From NCBI RefSeq assembly GCF_003385595.1, contig NZ_QNUE01000012.1, positions 62,001 to 126,000 on the forward strand: a stretch of 64,000 nucleotides of DNA, read 5' to 3'. A program made the translations under genes and the position numbers. This DNA is from Chryseobacterium flavum. Its GTDB lineage: Bacteria; Bacteroidota; Bacteroidia; Flavobacteriales; Weeksellaceae. Shown piece by piece: positions 25,717 to 33,626 of this stretch. The notes under the pieces were generated by a model. The model was given only the letters and a program-made list of their open reading frames with translations, made no database searches and had not been told where the DNA came from. Each line of letters begins with the position of its first letter. Within the stretch, counting starts at the first letter, position 1.

Positions 25717-26964
25717 TTAAGCTTTTACAATATTAATAATTACTTCAGTTGCCTTTTCCATACTTTCCAGAGCCACATATTCATACGGACCGTGGAAATT
25801 GATGCCTCCTGCGAAAATATTCGGACAAGGCAGCCCCATATAAGAAAGCTGCGCCCCATCAGTTCCACCTCTGATTGCTTTGATCTTTGGCTCGATGCCT
25901 GCTTCTGTCATTGCTTTAGCAGCAAGATCCACGATATGCATTTTGCCTTCAAACTGCTGCTTCATATTTCTGTATTGTTCTTTGATTTCAACTTCAGCAG
26001 TTCCTTCACCATGTTTCTGGTTGAATTCGGAAACTTTCTCTTCCAGGAATTTTTTTCTGGCTTCAAATTTATCAGCATCATGATCCCGGATGATGTATTG
26101 GAGTTTAGCTTCAGAGATATCAGCTGTAATATCCATTAAATGATAGAACCCGTCAAAGCCTTTTGTAGTAGCAGGGGTTTCATTGGCAGGGAGCATTTGC
26201 GCGAATTCGGCAGCCAAAAGTGCCGCGTTGATCATTTTTCCGTAAGCATATCCGGGATGAACACTCAAACCGTGAATTTTAACAACAGCTCCTGCGGCAT
26301 TGAAGTTTTCGTATTCAAGTTCTCCCACTTCTCCGCCGTCCATGGTATATGCCCACTCAGCACCGAATTTAGCAACATCAAATTTATGTGCTCCTCTTCC
26401 AATCTCTTCATCAGGAGTAAAGCCTACTGCAATTCTTCCATGTTTGATCTCCGGGTGTGCAATCAGGTACTCTGCTGCTGTTACAATTTCTGCACAACCT
26501 GCTTTATCATCAGCACCCAGAAGTGTATTCCCGTCAGTAGTAATTAAGGTCTGTCCGATATACTTTTTTAAACTTTCAAATTTTGAAGGCGATAAGGTGA
26601 ACCCTGTAGCCTGGTTCAGCAGCAGATCATTCCCATCATAGTTTTTCCAAACCTGCGGTTTTACATTCTCACCACTGAAATCAGGTGAAGTATCATAATG
26701 TGAAATGAACCCGATTGTAGGCCTGTCATCATGCTCCAGGTTGGATGGAACATAACCCATAATATATCCGTTCTCATCTATTGAAACATCCTCAAGGCCG
26801 ATTGTCTTTAGCTCTTCAGTGATATAATTGGCAATATCCCACTGCCTGGAAGTAGAAGGAGTGGCCTCGCTTTCTGCATCACTGGTTGAATATATTTTTA
26901 CATAGCTGAGAAAACGGTTCAGCAATTTCTCTTTCCACAATGGATTGAATTCAATTGTACTCAT
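25717..26964 (-). CDS. pepT: Peptidase T (tripeptide aminopeptidase)
   Basis: From ATG 26964 the protein has 415 residues, the usual PepT length (N-terminus MSTIEFNPLWKEKLLNRFL). M20-family zinc ligands and catalytic residues are visible: FISHYDTSPDFSG (His and Asp), LLGADDKAG, FTPDEEIGRGAHKFD (catalytic Glu pair), YTMDGGEVGELEYENFNAA, and a late GGINFHGPYEYVAL His. It removes N-terminal residues from tripeptides in the cytoplasm. A minus-strand TAACTTTG box lies 22 bp upstream of this start. Confidence 0.95.
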   Translation of the reverse strand: MSTIEFNPLWKEKLLNRFLSYVKIYSTSDAESEATPSTSRQWDIANYITEELKTIGLEDVSIDENGYIMGYVPSNLEHDDRPTIGFISHYDTSPDFSGENVKPQVWKNYDGNDLLLNQATGFTLSPSKFESLKKYIGQTLITTDGNTLLGADDKAGCAEIVTAAEYLIAHPEIKHGRIAVGFTPDEEIGRGAHKFDVAKFGAEWAYTMDGGEVGELEYENFNAAGAVVKIHGLSVHPGYAYGKMINAALLAAEFAQMLPANETPATTKGFDGFYHLMDITADISEAKLQYIIRDHDADKFEARKKFLEEKVSEFNQKHGEGTAEVEIKEQYRNMKQQFEGKMHIVDLAAKAMTEAGIEPKIKAIRGGTDGAQLSYMGLPCPNIFAGGINFHGPYEYVALESMEKATEVIINIVKA

Positions 26965-26985
26965 CAGATTAATCATAAATTTCAA

Positions 26986-26993
26986 CAAAGTTA
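26986..26993 (-). promoter_or_regulatory. pepT: -7 box upstream of pepT
   Basis: CAAAGTTA on the plus strand reads TAACTTTG on the minus strand, matching TAnnTTTG, 22 bp upstream of the chosen pepT ATG. It supports the 26964 start, since the longest frame would start upstream of this box. Confidence 0.4.
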
Positions 26994-27354
26994 GCAAATT
27001 TGCGGCTGAGAACACATTATTTGGAGCTGAATATCAGCAGTTGGTGTTTTATACAGAAATAGTTATTTGAATAGTATAGGCTTGGTCATTAAACCATCAT
27101 ATTTTAACCATACAGGAAAAAAACTGTCTATCCATAGAGATTTTTGATGTTTCAGATTTATGCTTATTATAATAATACCTGTATGTATGGGAATTATGAA
27201 GTTAAATTTTCTCACGCAAGTAATATTTTAATGGATGGAAGGCATTATCTGTGGGTGAATATCAGTTATTGAAATTTTAAATCAAAGATAAATGTTTGAA
27301 AATCAAAATAATGTTAGATTTGTATGTGACGGATATAAAATTGTTTAGTTTTAT

Positions 27355-27362
27355 TATATTTG
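27355..27362 (+). promoter_or_regulatory. -7 box upstream of the HMG-CoA lyase gene
   Basis: TATATTTG ends 19 nt before the ATG at 27382. A TTG at 27341-27343 is too close (11 nt) to be a standard partner. Confidence 0.4.
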
Positions 27363-27381
27363 AGAAAATCAAAAAGTAAAA

Positions 27382-28230
27382 ATGTTTCTTACCGAATGTC
27401 CTAGAGATGCCATGCAGGGATGGGGGGAGTTTATCCCTACCGAAAAAAAAATTGATTATATCAACTCCTTAATGGATGTTGGATTTGATGTATTGGATTG
27501 TCTGAGTTTTGTATCTCCTAAAGCAATTCCACAGATGGCTGATTCTGATGAAGTGGCTGAACATATTGATAAATCCCGCTCCAATACAAAAGTTTCTGCT
27601 ATTATCGGAAATTACAGGGGAGCAGAAAAAGCATTAAAACATCAGTCTGTAGATATTCTTGGATTTCCTTTTTCCATTTCTGAGACATTTCAGCATAGGA
27701 ATACCAACAAAAGCCAGGAAGAAGCTTTTGAGGAAATTATAAAAATGCTTGAACTGGTAAGAAGTGAAGGAAAACAACTGAATATTTACTTCTCTATGGC
27801 CTTTGGGAATCCATACGGGGAAATGTGGAAGTGGGAAGATGTGGATCAATGGGCACAACGGTTTTCAGAGATCGGTATCAAAGATATTCTTCTGTCTGAT
27901 ACAACAGGAGTGGCAACACCTGAAACCATAGCACTTTTATTTGAAAAAATACCATCAAAATATCCTGAGATCAATTTTGGCGGACATTTTCATAACCGTT
28001 ATGAAGATTCCTACTCCAAATTAAAGGCAGCTTATGATAAGGGATGCAGAAGATTTGACAGTGCTATTAAGGGAATTGGCGGATGTCCTATGGCTAAAGA
28101 TGATCTTGTGGGAAATATGCCAACCGAGCAGGTGATCAATTTTATGAGTGTAGAAAAGGCAGATCACAAACTGAATCTTTTAAATTTTGAAAGCTCCTAT
28201 AATAAAGCGAAGGATATCTTTCATTTTTAA
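27382..28230 (+). CDS. Hydroxymethylglutaryl-CoA lyase
   Basis: A 282-residue DRE-TIM metallolyase of family length. The start FLTECPRDAMQGW is the family's metal-binding/active-site loop (xxxxPRDGxQ, here PRDAMQ). GGHFHNRYEDSYSK carries the metal-binding HxH. GIGGCPMAKDDLVGN contains the active-site Cys region (GGCPxA). It cleaves HMG-CoA to acetyl-CoA and acetoacetate in leucine breakdown. No other leucine-degradation genes are in the window. It ends at a terminator hairpin. Confidence 0.9.
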   Translation: MFLTECPRDAMQGWGEFIPTEKKIDYINSLMDVGFDVLDCLSFVSPKAIPQMADSDEVAEHIDKSRSNTKVSAIIGNYRGAEKALKHQSVDILGFPFSISETFQHRNTNKSQEEAFEEIIKMLELVRSEGKQLNIYFSMAFGNPYGEMWKWEDVDQWAQRFSEIGIKDILLSDTTGVATPETIALLFEKIPSKYPEINFGGHFHNRYEDSYSKLKAAYDKGCRRFDSAIKGIGGCPMAKDDLVGNMPTEQVINFMSVEKADHKLNLLNFESSYNKAKDIFHF

Positions 28231-28300
28231 AAATGAGTAATAAGCCTTAGAAATATATCATACAGATTAACGGTTCTGTAAATTTACAGGAACAAAAATA

Positions 28301-28324
28301 TAAAGCGGGTTCATCCCGCTTTAA
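28301..28324 (+). terminator. Terminator after the HMG-CoA lyase gene
   Basis: TAAAGCGGG (28301-28309) pairs with CCCGCTTTA (28315-28323), with a 5-nt loop. The flanks are AT-rich, without a long T-run. Confidence 0.6.
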
Positions 28325-28367
28325 TATTCAATGAAATAGATTATTAGTATAACCTAAAAAAATAAGA

Positions 28368-29204
28368 ATGTCTCCAATACTCTCATCAGCGGAATTAAAA
28401 AGTTTACCAACAGAAAATCTCATTATTCTTGATGCAAGAACGGGAAAAGAGGTGTATCAGAATTATCTTGAAAAACATATCAGGGGAGCAAAATTTATAG
28501 ACCTGGATAAAGATCTCGCTGATATCGGAAAAGATGCAGCTTTTGGAGGGAGGCATCCGCTTCCTTCTATCGGGAGGTTTGCTGAAACTCTCTCGGACCT
28601 TGGGATTACTCAAGACTCACACATCGTGGTGTATGATGATAAAAACGGTTCAAATGCTGCAGCGAGAGCCTGGTGGATGTTAAGAGCATTTGGATTGGGA
28701 AAGGTACAGGTTCTTGATGGAGGAATGCAGGCTGCAGAAAAAAACGGGATAGAATTTTCTGCTGGAAAAGAATCTGCTGTAAAGACTCCTGTTATTAAAA
28801 AAGAACATTGGGATCTTCCGGTTTCGAGTCTCGAAAACGTTGAAAATGAATTGAAAAACAATAATTCTGTCGTAATTGATGTCAGAGATGCGTACCGTTA
28901 CAGAGGAGAGTCAGAACCTATTGACCTGATAGCAGGGCATATTCCCGGCGCAATCAATATTCCTTTCTCTGAAAACCTTGATGAAGAAGGTAATTTCCTG
29001 AAGCCTGAAATCTTAAAGAAAAAATACAGTAAACTATTAGAAAACAAACCCGGACACCTGATTGTTCATTGTGGTTCCGGAGTTACAGCATGTCATACAA
29101 TCCTGGCCCTGGATTATGCCGGTTTTGAGATTCCGGATCTGTATGTAGGCTCGTGGAGTGAATGGAGCAGAAGGGAAGGGAAAGAAATTGCAAAGGAAAT
29201 CTAA
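28368..29204 (+). CDS. Two-domain sulfurtransferase (rhodanese / 3-mercaptopyruvate type)
   Basis: A 278-residue protein with two rhodanese domains. The first (residues of about 5-125) has LDAR and VVYDDKNGSNAAARAWWMLR but no active-site Cys. The second (about 150-275) has the catalytic loop IVHCGSGVTACHTILAL with Cys at the CGSGVTA position. A CGSGV[T/S]A loop is the mark of 3-mercaptopyruvate sulfurtransferases (SseA type). It transfers sulfur from mercaptopyruvate or thiosulfate to acceptors. It is monocistronic, bounded by hairpins on both sides. Confidence 0.9.
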   Translation: MSPILSSAELKSLPTENLIILDARTGKEVYQNYLEKHIRGAKFIDLDKDLADIGKDAAFGGRHPLPSIGRFAETLSDLGITQDSHIVVYDDKNGSNAAARAWWMLRAFGLGKVQVLDGGMQAAEKNGIEFSAGKESAVKTPVIKKEHWDLPVSSLENVENELKNNNSVVIDVRDAYRYRGESEPIDLIAGHIPGAINIPFSENLDEEGNFLKPEILKKKYSKLLENKPGHLIVHCGSGVTACHTILALDYAGFEIPDLYVGSWSEWSRREGKEIAKEI

Positions 29205-29210
29205 AACATA

Positions 29211-29238
29211 AACCTCAGAATTTTCTGAGGTTTTATAT
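29211..29238. terminator. Bidirectional terminator between convergent genes
   Basis: AACCTCAGAA (29211-29220) pairs with TTCTGAGGTT (29223-29232), followed by TTTATATTTT on the plus strand. It lies between the sulfurtransferase gene and the opposite-strand MIP18-family gene. Confidence 0.7.
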
Positions 29239-29249
29239 TTTAAAAGCAA

Positions 29250-29576
29250 TTAAAGCATTCCCAATTCAAATTTGGCTTCTTCGCTCATCATATCCTTATT
29301 CCAGCTTGGCTCGAAGGTAAGCTCTAAATCAACACTTTTTACATTTTCTACTTCTGCCACCTTGTCTTTTACCTCCTGAGGGAGTGTTTCTGCAACGGGG
29401 CAGTTGGGAGTAGTTAGTGTCATTACAATTTTTACGTCAGCGTCATCGGAGATCTGTACATCATAAACCAGCCCTAATTCGTAAATATCTACGGGGATCT
29501 CAGGGTCGTATACGGTTTTCAGTACTTTGATGATTTCCTCACCAATGTCAGCAATTTGATCGTCTGTAAATTTCAT
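29250..29576 (-). CDS. MIP18/DUF59-family Fe-S cluster assembly factor
   Basis: A 108-residue protein. VLKTVYDPEIPVDIYELGLVYDVQI carries the DPE(I/V)xxxIxxLGLV signature, and MTLTTPNCPVAETLPQEV holds the conserved Cys of the TxPxCP motif. Members (SufT/PaaD-like, eukaryotic MIP18) help mature Fe-S proteins. The ending FEPSWNKDMMSEEAKFELGML matches the longer SUF-associated group. No suf genes are here. The start codon is 3 bp after the stop of the exonuclease gene, so they form one unit. Confidence 0.9.
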   Translation of the reverse strand: MKFTDDQIADIGEEIIKVLKTVYDPEIPVDIYELGLVYDVQISDDADVKIVMTLTTPNCPVAETLPQEVKDKVAEVENVKSVDLELTFEPSWNKDMMSEEAKFELGML

Positions 29577-29579
29577 TTT

Positions 29580-30281
29580 TTAATCTAGATTGATATTCCT
29601 TTTCAACAAATCTTCCTGACGCATGCGCCGGAAAATATTTGCCAAAGTTAAGACATCTTTTTCACAATAGTCAACAATTCGCTGCAAGTCTTTTTCTATG
29701 TAGTAAATTGATGAAACCATTGAGCCGTCAATATCATCCTTGGGAGTAGGAATACCAAAGACATGCGCAAGCAATTCCAGGGAAACAAAACTTTTATAAT
29801 CGCCGAATTTCCATAGTTCCATAGTATCCAGATGGGGAATCTCCCATGGCTTTTTTCCAAACATCTGGAAAGGAGAGGGAGGCTGCATGCCATTGATCAG
29901 ATATCTTCTGGCAATCCATGGAAAATCAAATTCTTTTCCGTTATGTGCACATAAAATAACGTCACGAAGCCTTGGGCTGTTGAAAATCTCACCGAAGTCC
30001 TGAAGTATTTTTTTCTCATCATGACCTGAGAAACTTTTTATTTTTAAAGTTTCATTCTTTTCCAGCATCCCGATAGTGATACAGATAATTTTACCAAATT
30101 CTGCCATAATTCCGGCCCTCTCATAAAATTGTTCTGCAGAAACATCTTCTTTTCTCTGAAATTTGGTTTTTTTATCCCACAGATATTGTTCTGTTTCGGA
30201 TAGCTCGTTCCAGGAGCCGGATTGTGGAACAGTTTCAATGTCAAGAAATAAGATTCTTTCCAATGGTATGTTTTGGATCAT
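29580..30281 (-). CDS. PolB-like 3'-5' exonuclease
   Basis: From ATG 30281 the protein has 233 residues and starts MIQNIPLERILFLDIETVPQ, placing the ExoI DxE motif (D and E of LDIET) near the N-terminus. ILCAHNGKEFDFPWIARRYLINGM is ExoII, and QRIVDYCEKDVLTLANIFRRM is ExoIII with YCEKD. This is the DEDD exonuclease family related to the proofreading domain of B-family polymerases, probably acting on nucleic acid 3' ends. An upstream ATG is possible but precedes no conserved sequence. Confidence 0.88.
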   Translation of the reverse strand: MIQNIPLERILFLDIETVPQSGSWNELSETEQYLWDKKTKFQRKEDVSAEQFYERAGIMAEFGKIICITIGMLEKNETLKIKSFSGHDEKKILQDFGEIFNSPRLRDVILCAHNGKEFDFPWIARRYLINGMQPPSPFQMFGKKPWEIPHLDTMELWKFGDYKSFVSLELLAHVFGIPTPKDDIDGSMVSSIYYIEKDLQRIVDYCEKDVLTLANIFRRMRQEDLLKRNINLD

Positions 30282-30362
30282 TTTTTGTTTTTTATCATGG
30301 AAATATATGACATAATAAACCAATTATCCAAAACGTTTTTATAATACATAAAATTAAACCTT

Positions 30363-31133
30363 ATGAAGAAATTATTCGTTATAGGAAGCGGTATCTGCTT
30401 GTTATTTTTAGCATCATGTAATGATTCCGATGAAAAAGGTACTGCTACAGTGAATGTAAGGCTTACAGACGGCCCTGCTGCATATAATGCTGTTAATATT
30501 GATATTCAAAGAATTGAAATTAACAGTAATGGAGAATGGACAGCACTCAACTTTCCAAATCCCGGAGTTTATAATCTTCTTAATTTTAAAAATGGGACAG
30601 ATGTAGTTCTGGGGCAGGCCATACTTCCCGAGGGAAATGTTTCTCAGATGAGAATGGTATTGGGTCCTAATAATAATGTGGTTGTAAACGGAGTCACTCA
30701 TCCGCTGCAAACTCCATCGGCTCAACAGAGCGGGCTAAAATTTAACTGGCATCAGACTCTCGCAGCAAATGGAGCATATACGGTATGGATTGATTTCGAT
30801 GCCGGAAGGTCTATTGTCACAACCGGAAATGGATCTTATATTCTGAAACCGGTAATTCGTACTTTCTCTGAACTGACCAACGGACAGATCAAAGGATATG
30901 TACAGCCACAGGCTGCACAGACTGTAGTTCATGCCATTACAGCAGCAGATACCCTTGCTACTGCTATTCCTAATCCGGATGGATTCTTTATGTTCTCCGG
31001 TCTTCCGCAAGGAAACTATACAGTTTCTTATGATGCAGACAACAGTACAGGGTATGCTGATGAAAATGTAAGCAATGTGTCAGTTACTTTTGGGCAGATC
31101 ACTGATCTTGGGACCAAGACCTTACACCAATAA
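30363..31133 (+). CDS. DUF4382 lipoprotein
   Basis: A 256-residue lipoprotein with signal peptide ending LLFLASC (Cys 19) and the acidic NDSDEKG just after, as in surface-exported Bacteroidota lipoproteins. Residues of about 27-165 are a DUF4382 domain (ATVNVRLTDGPAAYNAVNIDIQRIEIN, then GPNNNVVVNGVTHPLQTPSAQQSGLKF). It is followed by a carboxypeptidase-regulatory-like domain (IKGYVQPQAAQT, PDGFFMFSGLPQGNYTVSYDA). Function is unknown, probably envelope-associated. Confidence 0.85.
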   Translation: MKKLFVIGSGICLLFLASCNDSDEKGTATVNVRLTDGPAAYNAVNIDIQRIEINSNGEWTALNFPNPGVYNLLNFKNGTDVVLGQAILPEGNVSQMRMVLGPNNNVVVNGVTHPLQTPSAQQSGLKFNWHQTLAANGAYTVWIDFDAGRSIVTTGNGSYILKPVIRTFSELTNGQIKGYVQPQAAQTVVHAITAADTLATAIPNPDGFFMFSGLPQGNYTVSYDADNSTGYADENVSNVSVTFGQITDLGTKTLHQ

Positions 31134-31152
31134 TCAATCAGAACAAGCTATT

Positions 31153-31186
31153 AAACCTTATAGGTTACTGCCTGTAAGGTTTTTTA
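31153..31186 (+). terminator. Terminator after the DUF4382 gene
   Basis: AAACCTTA pairs with TAAGGTTT, extended by AGG/CCT across one mismatch, followed by TTTTTT at 31180-31185. Confidence 0.75.
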
Positions 31187-31194
31187 ATTAGGAG

Positions 31195-31542
31195 TTATCC
31201 TACCTGCATTCCGTTCTTTGTCGGTAATGAAGGAGTTAAAAGGGTGACGTCTTTTTTATCTTCACCGTATAATCCCAACACCAGGCATTCACTGAAAAAA
31301 TTGGCAATCTGTTTTTTGGGAAAGTTAACCACCGCTAAAATTTGCTTTCCAATCAGTTCCTCTTTTGAGTATAATGAAGTAATCTGTGCAGAGGATTTTC
31401 TGATTCCTAAATCTCCAAAATCTATTTCCAGCTGGTAAGATGGGTTTCTTGCTTTTTCAAAGTCATTCACTGAAATGATGGTTCCGCATCGGATGTCTAT
31501 TTTTTCAAAATCTGCCCAAGTGATATCTGGCTTTACGGTCAT
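31195..31542 (-). CDS. CsaA-like tRNA-binding-domain protein
   Basis: A 115-residue single-domain protein of the tRNA-binding (EMAP/Trbp111) fold. ITWADFEKIDIRCGTIISV is the opening, LEIDFGDLGIRKSSAQITSLYSKEELIGKQILAVVNFPKKQI is the core, and GMQVG the typical end. The csaA product of Bacillus is described as a small chaperone-like, tRNA-binding dimer. The 4-bp overlap with the upstream gene suggests translational coupling with the HEMLH protein. Confidence 0.88.
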   Translation of the reverse strand: MTVKPDITWADFEKIDIRCGTIISVNDFEKARNPSYQLEIDFGDLGIRKSSAQITSLYSKEELIGKQILAVVNFPKKQIANFFSECLVLGLYGEDKKDVTLLTPSLPTKNGMQVG

Positions 31543-32048
31543 AATAATTCGTTAATTAAATGTTCTACTTCTGCTCTCTGTTCTGCATATTTTTGTTGGA
31601 GCTCTGAGCCTTCGCCCATTCTTTTGTAGTATTCAAGAGCTTTCCCTCCAAAAAATTTTTTATGAAAATCGGAAACTTCAGGCACCTGTGGAAAAACTTT
31701 ATGGAAAAGCATTTCATAATACGCCTGGAATTCTCTCTCGTTTTTGTCTTCTATGACCTGTCCCGGAGCTTTTTGTCTTACATGAAGCATTTCATGGGCG
31801 ATCATATTGAGTACAAGGTTCAGGTCAAAATCAAATAAATTTCTTGGGATCATTACTGTTTGAGGCCCTCCCAGCTCTCCTTCTGCTGTAAGAAGCATTG
31901 ATGTAGGAGAAAGCTCTTCCCTGAAACCAAATCCTGCAAAGTTTTCATGCTCCAGATCAAAGGAATGGATCAGATATTTTGCTGCATCCAATATTTGATT
32001 ATGCTTTTTATAAGCATTAAGGTGTAGATTAACCTGCTCGAAATTCAT
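31539..32048 (-). CDS. Putative zinc-metallopeptidase-like protein
   Basis: A 169-residue protein without a signal peptide. IAHEMLHVRQKAPGQ (H85, E86, H89) is an HExxH zinc-binding motif, and NEREFQAYYEMLFHKVF 18 residues on offers a candidate third ligand (near E106). The size and motif resemble small cytoplasmic metallopeptidase-like or SprT-like proteins, but no named family is confidently matched. Its stop overlaps the start of the CsaA-like gene. Enzymatic activity is unproven. Confidence 0.6.
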   Translation of the reverse strand: MNFEQVNLHLNAYKKHNQILDAAKYLIHSFDLEHENFAGFGFREELSPTSMLLTAEGELGGPQTVMIPRNLFDFDLNLVLNMIAHEMLHVRQKAPGQVIEDKNEREFQAYYEMLFHKVFPQVPEVSDFHKKFFGGKALEYYKRMGEGSELQQKYAEQRAEVEHLINELL

Positions 32049-32126
32049 CTGAAATATATTGTTTTATAACAAATGTATTAAAATAATAGAATTTTCATAT
32101 CGTTTGGAAACAGATTCAGAACCTTA

Positions 32127-32459
32127 TTACCTTTCTTTTTCAATCTGTTTTTCTCCCCACTGTTTTAAATAGGTGATAAATGGAATAAGTTCATTGCCGG
32201 TTTCCGTTAAAGAATATTCCACCTTTGGAGGAACCTCATGGTATACCTTCCGGTGGACCAGGGCATCATCTTCAAGTTCCCGTACAGTCTGGGTAAGCAT
32301 TTTAGGGGTAATATCAGATAATGCTTTTCGCAATTCACCATACCTCATAACAGAATTCATATGCAGATACCATAAAATCCGACCTTTATATTTTCCACCA
32401 ATCCGCTTAAAAGCATAGTCAACAGGACATGACGGTTCATTGGATATAAATTTTTTCAT
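32127..32459 (-). CDS. HxlR-family transcriptional regulator
   Basis: From ATG 32459 the protein has 110 residues. CPVDYAFKRIGGKYKGRILWYLHMNSVMRYGELRKALSDITPKMLTQTVRELEDDALVHRKVYHEVPPKVEYSLTETG is the HxlR winged helix-turn-helix with the leading Cys. The Cys and the wing fit redox or aldehyde-sensing repressors of this family (YodB, HxlR). It is divergent from an NADP-dependent oxidoreductase, which it probably controls through the inverted repeat at 32495-32525. Confidence 0.93.
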   Translation of the reverse strand: MKKFISNEPSCPVDYAFKRIGGKYKGRILWYLHMNSVMRYGELRKALSDITPKMLTQTVRELEDDALVHRKVYHEVPPKVEYSLTETGNELIPFITYLKQWGEKQIEKER

Positions 32460-32494
32460 TTTTAATAAATTGATAATCAATAATAGTATAAATT

Positions 32495-32525
32495 AAGTAT
32501 GTAGCGTACAAAAAAGTACATACTT
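32495..32525. promoter_or_regulatory. Inverted-repeat operator between hxlR-type gene and oxidoreductase
   Basis: AAGTATGTA (32495-32503) and TACATACTT (32517-32525) are perfect inverted repeats with a 13-nt spacer that also carries GTAC on each side. The right half overlaps the TTG (-33) element of the oxidoreductase promoter, so bound regulator would block transcription. The binding partner is inferred to be the HxlR protein. Confidence 0.6.
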
Positions 32526-32554
32526 GCAGCAAATATACGTTCAGGCTACATTTG
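32524..32554 (+). promoter_or_regulatory. Oxidoreductase promoter
   Basis: TTG (32524-32526), 20 nt, then TACATTTG (32547-32554): a full match to the Bacteroidota consensus, 23 nt before the ATG at 32578. The -33 element is inside the operator right half. Confidence 0.7.
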
Positions 32555-32577
32555 CCATACAATTTTAAAAGAAAAAA

Positions 32578-33525
32578 ATGAAAGCTGTAATTTTAAATGA
32601 AGCCGGAGGTGTTGAAAACCTTCAGTTTACAGAAATAGAAAAACCAATGATCAGTGATAATGAAGTTTTGGTAAAAGTAATTTCCATAAGCATTAATCCT
32701 GTTGATGTAAAAGCAAGAGGGTATGAAGGTGTTTTAAACTGGATTTTTGAAGATAAACGCCCTGTAATTTTAGGATGGGATATTTCGGGAGAAGTAATAG
32801 AAACAGGAAAAAACGTAACTGAGTTTAAAACTGGGGATGAAGTTTTTGGGATGGTCAACTTTTTTGGAAACGGAAAAGCTTATGCGGAATATGTTGCTGC
32901 TCCTGCCGCTCATTTAGCATTAAAACCTGAAAATACGACCCACCAGCAAGCTGCAGCCGCGGCAATGGCAGCTTCTACAGCGTATCAGGCATTGGTACAT
33001 GTAGCTAAGATCAAACAGGGAGATAAAGTGCTGATCCATGCAGCTTCAGGAGGAGTGGGGCACATGGCTGTACAGATCGCCAAACATTTCGGTGCATATG
33101 TGATAGGAGTATCCTCCGCAAAAAACAGAAATTTTGTATTGTCATCAGGCGCAGATGAACATATTGATTATACTACTGAAAACTTCAGAGATAAACTTCA
33201 GAATATAGATGTAGTGATAGATACTATTCAGGGTGAAACTTTACAGGATTCTGTAGATGTTGTACGTCAGCATGGTATTATTGTAACGCTTCCTTCTCCT
33301 GAGATTCCTGAGGAAGTAAAAACAAAAGCAGAGCAGAAAAAGGTAAATATTGAGTTTATGATGGTTGAATCTCAGACCAAAACAATAAGAGAAATTTCAG
33401 ATTTACTTAAGAAAACTATCCTTAAACCGGCTGTTTACAAGACATTTTCTTTCGAAGATATCAGGAATGCACATCTGGAAGTGGAGACCAACCATGTTGT
33501 TGGGAAAGTAATAGTGAATATTTAA
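32578..33525 (+). CDS. NADP-dependent oxidoreductase, quinone oxidoreductase type
   Basis: A 315-residue medium-chain dehydrogenase/reductase without the structural zinc lobe. MKAVILNEAGGVENLQFTEIEKP is the usual N-terminus, and VLIHAASGGVGHMAVQIAKHFGAYVIGVSSAKN holds the AxxGGVG nucleotide-binding site. The closing SFEDIRNAHLEVETNHVVGKVIVNI matches zeta-crystallin/QorA-like enzymes, which reduce quinones or alkenals with NADPH. It is likely induced by electrophiles or oxidative stress through the divergent HxlR regulator. A strong terminator follows. Confidence 0.9.
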   Translation: MKAVILNEAGGVENLQFTEIEKPMISDNEVLVKVISISINPVDVKARGYEGVLNWIFEDKRPVILGWDISGEVIETGKNVTEFKTGDEVFGMVNFFGNGKAYAEYVAAPAAHLALKPENTTHQQAAAAAMAASTAYQALVHVAKIKQGDKVLIHAASGGVGHMAVQIAKHFGAYVIGVSSAKNRNFVLSSGADEHIDYTTENFRDKLQNIDVVIDTIQGETLQDSVDVVRQHGIIVTLPSPEIPEEVKTKAEQKKVNIEFMMVESQTKTIREISDLLKKTILKPAVYKTFSFEDIRNAHLEVETNHVVGKVIVNI

Positions 33526-33527
33526 AA

Positions 33528-33558
33528 AACAAGGCCGGAAATTATTTCCGGCCTTGTT
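33528..33558. terminator. Terminator after the oxidoreductase gene
   Basis: Perfect 14-bp stem (33528-33541 with 33545-33558), GC-rich core GGCCGG and 3-nt loop. It is convergent with the universal stress protein gene. Confidence 0.8.
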
Positions 33559-33626
33559 AACAAGATTAAGTGTAATTTGTCCTTAAGGGAAAGGATCATT
33601 TAATGTTTGCAGATTTTTATTGAAAC

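Larger units (their letters stand above)
26965..27381. other. Gene-free stretch between pepT and the HMG-CoA lyase gene
   Basis: Divergent intergenic region of 417 bp, very AT-rich. I see two promoter-like boxes: TAACTTTG on the minus strand (26986-26993) towards pepT and TATATTTG on the plus strand (27355-27362) towards the lyase gene. Neither has a good TTG partner. Short reading frames here are under 20 codons with no recognisable product. Confidence 0.5.

Noticed and set aside
25693..26139. Open frame of 148 codons on the plus strand, opposite pepT
   Set aside because: It is antisense to clear pepT coding sequence with catalytic motifs, and its product has no recognisable domain; a codon-bias shadow.
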